Shown: positions 1 to 5,174 of the stretch, in pieces
Layout: each line of letters starts with the position of its first letter
Numbering within the stretch: position 1 is the stretch's first letter
Translations under genes and position numbers: made by a program
Assembly (NCBI GenBank): GCA_946886675.1
Contig: CAMPIZ010000156.1
Span: forward strand, 1-5,174
Origin: an uncultured Flavobacterium sp.
Lineage (GTDB): Bacteria > Bacteroidota > Bacteroidia > Flavobacteriales > Flavobacteriaceae
Direction of reading: 5' to 3'
Length of the DNA stretch: 5,174 nucleotides
Notes under the pieces: model-generated
Seen by the model: the letters and a program-made list of their open reading frames with translations, nothing else
The model's database searches: none
Told to the model about the DNA's origin: nothing

Positions 1-640
1 GCACTACATATGCAGGCTTTGGGTATTTCTTCATAACATTTTTTATGGTTCCCTGCCATTTTTCAAGACTGGCATCTTCAAGATTACCCAAATCAACCGC
101 TTCGGTGCTTTTTATCAGGCAGCCACCATATAAAACTTTTTCTTTATCTATCCATATTACAATATTATCTGCACTATGCCCCTCACCCGGGTAAAATGTT
201 TCAAAAGTTTTAGTGCCAATTTTAAATACAGTATCTCTTTCAAAAGTAAACTCTGCCTTACCGCCTACTCCTTTAGCTATAGATAGATTATAGGTTTGCT
301 TAGAAGTGTAGGTCCTGATGCCTTTACTTTTATAATAATCCAGGCCAGCGCTGCTATCATCATGAAAGTGCGTTGCAACACACAAAACTACCTCTTTGTT
401 ATGCCTCTTTTTTATACTGTCCAATAGTGGCTGAAACTGATTTTCATCCCAAGGGGTATCAAACAATACAACTCCATTTTCCGTAACCACATACATACTG
501 TTTGACGGGAATTGTACTCCCGAAAAAAGTTTATAGTTTGTATAAACATACACGTCTTCAGTTAGCCTGGTAAATTTTAATCCTGTGCTTTGAGAATAAA
601 CAGTATAATACAAAAGCAATATATACAGAAACTTCATCAT
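1..640 (-). CDS. Subclass B1 metallo-beta-lactamase, 3' end outside window
   Basis: A zinc enzyme expected to hydrolyse beta-lactams, probably including carbapenems, in the periplasm. The reverse strand reads open from an ATG at 640 to the window edge, giving 213 codons with no stop. Residues 1-16 form a Sec signal peptide (MMKFLYILLL core, likely cleavage after VYS) with no lipobox. The B1 zinc ligands are in order: H91-x-H93-x-D95 (BBL H116, H118, D120), H155 in GEGHSADN (H196) and C174 in YGGCLIKS (C221). The substrate-binding residues K177 (K224) and N186 in DLGN (N233) are also present. The final ligand H263 should lie about three residues past the edge, after YVV, leaving roughly 25-35 residues unseen. 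Spacing and local wording (FDTPWDENQFQPLLDSI, DNIVIW, LYGGCLIKSTEA) resemble chromosomal flavobacterial enzymes such as the BlaB/IND/MUS/TUS group. The exact family cannot be assigned by eye. It is divergent from tonB and has its own promoter. No truncating mutation is seen in the visible part. Confidence 0.93.
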   Translation of the reverse strand, partial: MMKFLYILLLYYTVYSQSTGLKFTRLTEDVYVYTNYKLFSGVQFPSNSMYVVTENGVVLFDTPWDENQFQPLLDSIKKRHNKEVVLCVATHFHDDSSAGLDYYKSKGIRTYTSKQTYNLSIAKGVGGKAEFTFERDTVFKIGTKTFETFYPGEGHSADNIVIWIDKEKVLYGGCLIKSTEAVDLGNLEDASLEKWQGTIKNVMKKYPKPAYVV

Positions 641-783
641 TTTTTTAGCAAATATAATTTAAAAACGGCCCTTCAATCATTAGAGAATAATCATAATTTA
701 AAGTTAAACACTGCAATAAAGCCAACAACGAAAACGTTTTAGTATAAAAATCAAATCCTATTAACAAACTAAATCACTTTATT
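641..783. other. Divergent intergenic region, beta-lactamase / tonB
   Basis: This 143-nt AT-rich spacer separates the two divergent genes. It contains the minus-strand promoter annotated separately, a perfect 10-bp palindrome AAAACGTTTT at 731-740, and an exact 10-bp direct repeat ATAATTTAAA at 654-663 and 693-702. I see no convincing plus-strand TAnnTTTG box for tonB. A TAAAT at 770-774, 9 nt before the tonB ATG, may act as its initiation element. Whether the palindrome or repeats bind a regulator is unknown; AT-rich DNA produces such words by chance. Confidence 0.4.
649..676 (-). promoter_or_regulatory. Bacteroidota-type promoter of the metallo-beta-lactamase gene
   Basis: Read on the minus strand, TTG (676-674) is followed by a 17-nt spacer and TATATTTG (656-649). 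This fits the Bacteroidota/Flavobacterium housekeeping consensus TTG-N17-23-TAnnTTTG exactly. Only 8 nt, CTAAAAAA, separate the -7 box from the ATG at 640. Transcription would therefore start about 1-5 nt before the start codon, giving an almost leaderless mRNA. The same A-rich stretch could also serve as a TAAAA-type initiation element. The match is seen directly; activity is inferred. Confidence 0.6.
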
Positions 784-1629
784 ATGTCAAAAGTAAGCGT
801 TTTCGATCAGGCATGGATTGACCTTGTTTTTGAAGGCCGCAATCAGGAATACGGAGCCTACCAACTACGTAAGCAAGATCCTAAAACGACATTAATCGCT
901 TTATTTAGCGGTATTGCATTAATGGGACTGCTTATAAGTATACCTGTTTTAATAAATTATTTTAAACCCACAGATACAAAAACTGTTATAGCTGCACCAT
1001 CGTTACCGGATGTATTTGACTTTGAGGAAAAAACTGTTCCTGAACCACCAAAGCCGCAGCCTGCTCCCCCTCAGCAGCAACAGCAGGCAGCCGCGCCACA
1101 GTCGGTATCCGCTACTGTAGATTTTAGGCCGCCGGTTGTAACAGCTACTGCACCTCCGGTTACTTTACCTACTATGGATGATCTTGCCCATGCCAACCCC
1201 GGCAGTGAGACAAATCCGGGAAGTGAACAGGGCGCTATAGTTATAGGAGGGCCAAGCGGTACAGGTGACGCAGATAGTACCGGAACCGCAACCGAAGGTG
1301 TGGGTGACGATTCTATAATCGACAATGTAAAGGTTGACATAAGCCCTGAATTTCCGGGAGGTATAGAGCTTTTTTATAAAAAAGTTGGAAACGGGTTTGA
1401 CCTGCCAAACATAGAAAAATCAATGACATTAAGAGTGTTTGTGTCTTTTGTGATAGAAAAAGACGGGAGCATGTCTAACATTAAAGTATTAAGAGATCCC
1501 GGATATGGCATGGGTAATGAGGCGATAAGAGTTTTAAAATCCATTAAAACAAAATGGAAGCCCGGCATTAAAGACGGTAAAGCCGTAAGAACGGCCTACA
1601 ACCTGCCCATAACATTAAATGTAAAATAA
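784..1629 (+). CDS. tonB: TonB family energy transducer
   Basis: An inner-membrane-anchored protein that passes proton-motive force, collected by ExbB/ExbD, to TonB-dependent outer-membrane receptors (SusC-like and siderophore types). The 281-residue sequence has the order usual for Bacteroidota TonB. A short cytoplasmic N-terminus carries the conserved FEGRNQEYGAYQLRK motif (16-30). One transmembrane helix spans about 37-57. A Pro-rich linker (86-106: PEPPKPQPAPP then QQQQQ) is followed by a Gly/Ser/Thr/Asp low-complexity spacer (about 137-177). The C-terminal TonB_C domain (about 188-281) starts at PEFPGG, contains a VSFVIEKDGSM strand pair, and ends in the WKPG...AYNLPITLNVK pattern. The start is fixed because the conserved motif lies only 15 residues in. 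No exbB or exbD is adjacent, so it must use partners encoded elsewhere. It appears monocistronic, with a terminator beginning 2 nt after the stop. The receptor it serves cannot be told from sequence. Confidence 0.93.
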   Translation: MSKVSVFDQAWIDLVFEGRNQEYGAYQLRKQDPKTTLIALFSGIALMGLLISIPVLINYFKPTDTKTVIAAPSLPDVFDFEEKTVPEPPKPQPAPPQQQQQAAAPQSVSATVDFRPPVVTATAPPVTLPTMDDLAHANPGSETNPGSEQGAIVIGGPSGTGDADSTGTATEGVGDDSIIDNVKVDISPEFPGGIELFYKKVGNGFDLPNIEKSMTLRVFVSFVIEKDGSMSNIKVLRDPGYGMGNEAIRVLKSIKTKWKPGIKDGKAVRTAYNLPITLNVK

Positions 1630-1630
1630 T

Positions 1631-1657
1631 AAAAGCCCTGCAAATGCAGGGCTTTTT
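1631..1657 (+). terminator. Intrinsic terminator of tonB
   Basis: A perfect GC-rich stem GCCCTGC (1635-1641) pairs with GCAGGGC (1646-1652) around an AAAT loop. It is flanked by AAAA upstream and a run of five T downstream, so the stem can extend through A-U pairs. It sits immediately after the tonB stop codon. The A-run/T-run symmetry would also let it work on the opposite strand. Confidence 0.92.
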
Positions 1658-1731
1658 GTACGTTTAACTTTCATTTAACTGGCTTTTTCTTAGGGTATGA
1701 GTATTTTTACTGTCAACTTAAAACAGTTATT
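1658..1731 (+). other. Leader region of the beta-helix gene
   Basis: This 74-nt spacer follows the tonB terminator. TATTTTTA at 1702-1709 is one base off the TAnnTTTG box, without a clear TTG at the right distance. TAAAA at 1719-1723 is a plausible initiation element. The terminator upstream implies that the gene has its own promoter here, but I can point to it only weakly. Confidence 0.25.
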
Positions 1732-3195
1732 ATGTATAAAAAAATACTCTTATTACTTTTTATATGCTTTACCGCACAGGCACAATATACTACACCAAAC
1801 ACAGGTGTATCTTGGTCTCTGGATGATTTAATGGTCGGTTCACCGGAGTCGGTATCCCTTACAGATGGTATTTACACTATTAATCAGGATATTATAATCG
1901 CAGATACAGACACCCTGGCTATTGAAGACGTTGCTGCAATTGAAATAGCTCCCGGCGTACTCATTACAGTTGAGGGAAGCTTTATTTGTGATGCGGAAGA
2001 AATTACCATTACAGCTTCAGACCCAGAGCAGCCTTATGAGGGAATACGCTTTGAAGATACTTCATATGGATATTTAAGAAATACTTCTATTACTTATGGC
2101 GGCGGGATAAGAGTTCTTACACCTGATTTTGAGATGGATTCCTGTACCGTTTCCTATCATATTAGCGGTGCTGCAACCGGATCGGCTGTTTCATTTTCGG
2201 CAGGAAGCCCTGTTGTAGCAAATTCTACCTTTATGTTTAATGACCTTCCTGCATTAAGCTCAGGTGCAAATCAGGAAGTTTCAGCCATATTTACCAATAA
2301 CTATCTGGAAGGGAATAATCAGTCTAACAGCAACAGGCCGCAAATAAATATGGGGCCGGGCGGCAATGACACGATAAGGATAACAGGCAATACAATTATA
2401 GGCGATCCTTCTTTGGACCAGGTGGGCGGTATCTCGGCTTCCAGCCTGCTGGGCAATGTAAACAGGTTAGTTATCGATAATAATATTATAAGGGAGAACC
2501 GATATGGAATTACTGTTGTAGGAGCAAATTCATCAGGCTATATAAGGGGAAATATTATAGAAGATAACGACACCCAAAACCAGCCGATGCTTGGAGGAAG
2601 TGGAATATCCTTAAATGCATCCGGCGAACCTACAATGAACATTATAGCAAGTGATAACCAGATACGCAGGAATTTATGGGGTATAACCGTTATAGGTACA
2701 GCCAGAATAAATTTAGGCAATACTGATGAAGCAGACTATAATCCGGGAAATAATGTTTTTGCAGAAAACGGAAATAACGGAGAAGTATATGCCTTGTATA
2801 ACAATACCGAATATACAATTTATGCTGTGAACAACTGCTGGATTGAGGGTGAAGAGCTTACAGCAGAAAATATTGAAGGAGTTATAGCACACCAAGCAGA
2901 TGACGATACACTGGGCGAAGTTATTTTTACTCCTTTTGGGTGCAGTAATCTATCTAACCCTGATTTTACCTTAATAAGTCCGTCAGTTTATCCAAATCCT
3001 TCTAAAGGAGCGTTTACTATTGAAGTTCCTGAATCCGCTATTATAGAGGTTTATAATTTATCAGGGCAAAAAGTGAATCAGTCACAGCTCACGCAAGGCC
3101 AAAATAATATAGTTATGGATCTTCCGACAGGAATTTATCTACTTAAAACAAATATGCAGTCAAAAATATATAACAGCAAACTTGTTATAGAGTAA
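1732..3195 (+). CDS. T9SS-secreted right-handed beta-helix protein
   Basis: An exported protein of unknown function, 487 residues. Residues 1-17 are a signal peptide (basic KK, hydrophobic ILLLLFICF, cleavage after AQA). About 50-400 is rich in short Asn/Gly/Ile turns typical of parallel beta-helix (PbH1/NosD-like) coils, such as NNIIRENRYGITVVG (250-264), GNIIEDND (273-280) and NQIRRNLWGITVIG (309-322). An NNCW motif at 367-370 followed by GEVIFTPFG (395-403) resembles the NNxWG...G-V-x-F-x-P closing segment of Bacteroidota beta-helix proteins. About 415-487 is a type A T9SS C-terminal sorting domain: VYPNPSKG, EVYNLSGQKV, LPTGIYLLK and terminal KLVIE. The protein should cross the outer membrane by T9SS, losing this domain as it is anchored or released. 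No catalytic motif of pectate lyase, polygalacturonase or other beta-helix enzymes is evident to me, so it may be an adhesin, a carbohydrate binder or an uncharacterised enzyme. TAAAA at 1719-1723, 8 nt before the ATG, supports the start. Confidence 0.9.
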   Translation: MYKKILLLLFICFTAQAQYTTPNTGVSWSLDDLMVGSPESVSLTDGIYTINQDIIIADTDTLAIEDVAAIEIAPGVLITVEGSFICDAEEITITASDPEQPYEGIRFEDTSYGYLRNTSITYGGGIRVLTPDFEMDSCTVSYHISGAATGSAVSFSAGSPVVANSTFMFNDLPALSSGANQEVSAIFTNNYLEGNNQSNSNRPQINMGPGGNDTIRITGNTIIGDPSLDQVGGISASSLLGNVNRLVIDNNIIRENRYGITVVGANSSGYIRGNIIEDNDTQNQPMLGGSGISLNASGEPTMNIIASDNQIRRNLWGITVIGTARINLGNTDEADYNPGNNVFAENGNNGEVYALYNNTEYTIYAVNNCWIEGEELTAENIEGVIAHQADDDTLGEVIFTPFGCSNLSNPDFTLISPSVYPNPSKGAFTIEVPESAIIEVYNLSGQKVNQSQLTQGQNNIVMDLPTGIYLLKTNMQSKIYNSKLVIE

Positions 3196-3213
3196 ACCAT
3201 AAAGACAAATATA

Positions 3214-3240
3214 AAAGCAGGGTATTAACCCTGCTTTATT
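3214..3240 (+). terminator. Terminator hairpin after the beta-helix gene
   Basis: A perfect 9-bp stem AAAGCAGGG (3214-3222) pairs with CCCTGCTTT (3229-3237) around a TATTAA loop, 18 nt after the stop codon. The T tract after the GC core is short (TTTATT), so termination may be weaker than at the tonB terminator. The GC core uses the same hexamer pair (GCAGGG/CCCTGC) as the tonB terminator, in the opposite order. Confidence 0.8.
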
Positions 3241-3270
3241 GCTTTGGTAACACAATAAGGAATAATATAG

Positions 3271-3297
3271 TTTATAAGTAAATATCCCTTATCTTTG
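3271..3297 (+). promoter_or_regulatory. Bacteroidota-type promoter of lipA
   Basis: TATCTTTG at 3290-3297 is an exact TAnnTTTG box, 19 nt before the lipA ATG. The upstream element is degenerate: TTTA at 3271-3274 in place of TTTG, at a reasonable spacing. Transcription would start near 3301-3304. The resulting leader of about 13-16 nt contains TAAAG (3303-3307) as a likely initiation element. Confidence 0.6.
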
Positions 3298-3316
3298 CAT
3301 CGTAAAGTTTGATTTT

Positions 3317-4207
3317 ATGGAGACTGTTTTAGATACTGCAAAACCAACTGCACAGGGAGGCCAGTTTACACAAAAGCCTAAATGGCTGAGAGTAAAGCTG
3401 CCTACCGGAAAAAAATATACAGAATTACGTGGACTGGTAGATAAATATAAGCTGCATACTATATGCACTTCGGGAAGCTGCCCTAATATGGGCGAATGCT
3501 GGGGTGAAGGTACTGCTACATTTATGATACTGGGCAATATCTGCACACGTTCATGCGGCTTTTGCGGCGTTAAAACCGGCCGCCCTGAAACGGTAGACTG
3601 GGATGAACCGGAAAAAGTAGCCCGCTCTATAAAGCTAATGAACATTAAGCATGCTGTTATTACCAGCGTAGACCGCGACGACCTTAAAGATGGTGGCTCT
3701 ATTATATGGGCAGAAACCGTTAAGGCTATCCGCAGGATGAATCCTAACACTACACTTGAAACCCTTATACCCGATTTTCAAGGCATAGAAAGAAATATAG
3801 ACCGTATTATTGAAGTTGCCCCGGAAGTTGTTTCCCATAATATGGAAACTGTAAAAAGGCTAACACGTGAGGTGCGCATTCAGGCAAAATATGAGCGCAG
3901 CCTTGAAGTGCTGCGTTATCTTAAAGCCAGTGGCATTAACCGTACAAAATCGGGTATTATGCTTGGCCTTGGGGAAACTGAAGAAGAGGTTATACAAACC
4001 ATGCATGATCTTAGGGATGTAAAACTTGACGTATTGACAATAGGCCAGTACCTGCAGCCAAGTAAAAAACACCTTCCTGTAAAAGAGTTTATAACTCCGG
4101 ATCAGTTTAAGAAATATGAGGAAATAGGACTTGAACTTGGTTTCCGCCATGTGGAGAGTGGTGCTTTGGTACGTTCTTCATACAAAGCACAAAAACATAT
4201 TCTTTAA
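3317..4207 (+). CDS. lipA: Lipoyl synthase
   Basis: A cytoplasmic radical SAM enzyme that inserts two sulfur atoms at C6 and C8 of octanoyl groups on lipoyl domains, making the lipoyl cofactor of pyruvate and 2-oxoglutarate dehydrogenases and the glycine cleavage H protein. Both cysteine clusters are intact. The auxiliary [4Fe-4S] set is C50-x4-C55-x5-C61 ([12 protein letters not shown]), and the radical SAM set is C76-x3-C80-x2-C83 (CTRSCGFC). The C-terminal RSSY motif (286-289) supplies the serine ligand of the auxiliary cluster. Other family signatures are [10 protein letters not shown] (118-127), SHNMETV (173-179), [10 protein letters not shown] (211-220) and [11 protein letters not shown] (245-255). 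At 296 residues it is a normal, slightly short LipA with little N-terminal extension, and the ATG sits at the right distance from its promoter. No lipB or lplA is next to it. The gap gene follows after 31 nt. Confidence 0.97.
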   Translation: METVLDTAKPTAQGGQFTQKPKWLRVKLPTGKKYTELRGLVDKYKLHTICTSGSCPNMGECWGEGTATFMILGNICTRSCGFCGVKTGRPETVDWDEPEKVARSIKLMNIKHAVITSVDRDDLKDGGSIIWAETVKAIRRMNPNTTLETLIPDFQGIERNIDRIIEVAPEVVSHNMETVKRLTREVRIQAKYERSLEVLRYLKASGINRTKSGIMLGLGETEEEVIQTMHDLRDVKLDVLTIGQYLQPSKKHLPVKEFITPDQFKKYEEIGLELGFRHVESGALVRSSYKAQKHIL

Positions 4208-4238
4208 TAGCTTTTTGCTTTAATTGTTTTTATAAACA

Positions 4239-5174
4239 ATGGACAAAAAAATAAAGATTGCCATAAATGGTTTTGGCCGCATAGGCCGAAACCTTTTCAG
4301 GCTCTTACTTAACCACCCTTCCATAGAAGTTGTAGCCATAAATGATATTGCTGATGCTAAAACAATGGCGCATCTTTTAAAGTATGACAGTATACATGGC
4401 ATTTTGCCTTATGATGTAAGCCATACAAACGATTCCGTATCAGTAAACGGGATAAATTATGCTTACCTGAGAAAAAGGCTCATTCAGGATATAAACTGGA
4501 CACAATATAATGTTGATTATGTTATAGAGTGTACAGGTAAGTTTAAAACCCTTGAAGAAGCTAATGAACATATTAAAGCAGGAGCTAATAAAGTGATACT
4601 TTCTGCCCCCGCGGATGATGACCGGATTAAAACGGTAGTTTTAGGGGTTAACGAGAGTATTGTAAACGGTGACGAGACTATAGTATCCAACGCCAGTTGT
4701 ACTACAAATAATGCTGCCCCAATGATGAAGGTTATAAATGAGCTTTGTGGCATCAATCAGGCATATATAACTACAGTGCATTCTTACACAACAGACCAAA
4801 GTCTACATGACCAGCCTCATAAAGATTTAAGGCGTGCCAGGGGTGCTGCGCAATCTATAGTACCTACTACAACCGGAGCTGCAAAAGCACTTACAAAAAT
4901 ATTTCCCGAGTTTAACGGTAAAATTGGCGGAAGCGGCATACGTGTACCGGTGCCGGACGGATCGTTAACTGATATTACATGTTACGTAAAAAGGGAAGTA
5001 AGTATAGAAGAAATAAACGCCGCTTTTAAAACAGCCTCAGAAAATGAATTAAAAGGCATCCTGGCCTATACGGAAGACCCTATAGTATCTGTAGATATAT
5101 TAGGTAACCGCAATTCATGCCTGTTTGACTCCCAGCTTACATCTGTTATAGACAAAATGGTTAAGGTTGTAGGA
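4239..5174 (+). CDS. gap: Glyceraldehyde-3-phosphate dehydrogenase, 3' end outside window
   Basis: Catalyses the reversible, phosphate-dependent oxidation of glyceraldehyde 3-phosphate to 1,3-bisphosphoglycerate in glycolysis and gluconeogenesis. The frame is open for exactly 312 codons to the window edge; family proteins are about 330-335 residues, so only the last helix is missing. The Rossmann motif INGFGRIGR lies at 9-17, and the adenosine-binding acidic residue is in AIND (33-36). The active site SNASCTTN (150-157) holds catalytic Cys154, with the base His181 in TTVHSYT. Phosphate-site segments PTTTGAAKA (209-217) and GSGIRVPVPDGSLTD (231-245) are intact. The segment DQPHKDLRRARG keeps the Pro associated with NAD preference but has Gln where many NAD enzymes have Leu, so NAD use is likely but not certain. 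TAAAC at 4233-4237 lies just before the ATG. The 31-nt gap from lipA has no hairpin, which suggests co-transcription. TAGCTTTT at 4208-4215 is only a near match to a promoter box. Confidence 0.96.
   Translation, partial: MDKKIKIAINGFGRIGRNLFRLLLNHPSIEVVAINDIADAKTMAHLLKYDSIHGILPYDVSHTNDSVSVNGINYAYLRKRLIQDINWTQYNVDYVIECTGKFKTLEEANEHIKAGANKVILSAPADDDRIKTVVLGVNESIVNGDETIVSNASCTTNNAAPMMKVINELCGINQAYITTVHSYTTDQSLHDQPHKDLRRARGAAQSIVPTTTGAAKALTKIFPEFNGKIGGSGIRVPVPDGSLTDITCYVKREVSIEEINAAFKTASENELKGILAYTEDPIVSVDILGNRNSCLFDSQLTSVIDKMVKVVG

Noticed and set aside
681..702. Possible Fur-like box upstream of tonB
   Set aside because: A loose match to the GATAAT hexamer array, but in AT-rich DNA with several mismatches and no clear symmetry. 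It is not better than chance.
1071..1340. 89-codon minus-strand frame ending in CCCC
   Set aside because: It mirrors the Gln/Pro-rich and Gly/Ser-rich linker of TonB. The Cys run is simply the antisense of the CAG repeats.
3289..3750. 153-codon open frame on the minus strand inside lipA
   Set aside because: It lies antisense to a certain lipA with both cysteine clusters, has no recognisable domain, and its start falls in the middle of lipA coding sequence. It is a shadow of codon bias.
3860..4150. 96-codon minus-strand frame in the 3' half of lipA
   Set aside because: It is antisense to conserved LipA motifs and has no initiation signal or family likeness.
4208..4215. TAGCTTTT as a promoter box for gap
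   Set aside because: One base off TAnnTTTG, with no TTG element at the expected distance upstream. Close spacing to lipA makes read-through the simpler view.
4517..4756. 79-codon minus-strand frame with hydrophobic stretches
   Set aside because: It is antisense to the GAPDH active-site region. The hydrophobic look comes from the complement of the gap codons.
1..5174. CRISPR arrays, tRNA/rRNA genes, insertion sequences or phage genes
   Set aside because: Both strands were read for regular repeats, cloverleaf arms and transposase or phage motifs. None was seen, and the coding genes plus short spacers account for the whole window.

Overview
The window looks like ordinary chromosome from a member of the Bacteroidota, most likely a Flavobacterium-like genus. 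Four signs point there. One protein carries a C-terminal type IX secretion (T9SS) sorting domain. The TonB has the N-terminal FEGRNQEYGAYQLRK motif typical of the phylum. The promoters that can be read match the Bacteroidota TTG / TAnnTTTG pattern, and the translation-initiation regions are TAAA-rich instead of Shine-Dalgarno-like. The DNA is AT-rich, with a marked preference for ATA as the isoleucine codon.

Layout, left to right. (1) On the minus strand, 1-640 is the first 213 codons of a subclass B1 metallo-beta-lactamase. It runs off the left edge about three residues before its expected last zinc-binding histidine. (2) 641-783 is a divergent intergenic region with a good promoter for the beta-lactamase. 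(3) 784-1629 (+) is a stand-alone TonB energy transducer, closed by a strong intrinsic terminator. (4) 1732-3195 (+) is a secreted right-handed beta-helix protein with a type A T9SS sorting domain, also followed by a terminator hairpin. (5) 3317-4207 (+) is lipoyl synthase LipA behind a readable TAnnTTTG promoter. (6) 4239-5174 (+) is a glyceraldehyde-3-phosphate dehydrogenase missing only its last ~20 residues at the right edge. It starts 31 nt after lipA with no terminator between, so the two are probably co-transcribed.

Functionally this is a set of neighbours, not one system. It comprises a periplasmic antibiotic-hydrolysing enzyme, an inner-membrane component that powers outer-membrane transport, an exported beta-helix protein of unknown role, and a central-metabolism pair (lipoate cofactor synthesis and glycolysis/gluconeogenesis). 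Two terminators split the plus strand into three transcription units. I found no CRISPR array, RNA gene, insertion sequence, prophage or novel multi-gene system. The items most worth following up are the identity of the B1 enzyme, its nearly leaderless promoter, and the function of the beta-helix cargo.
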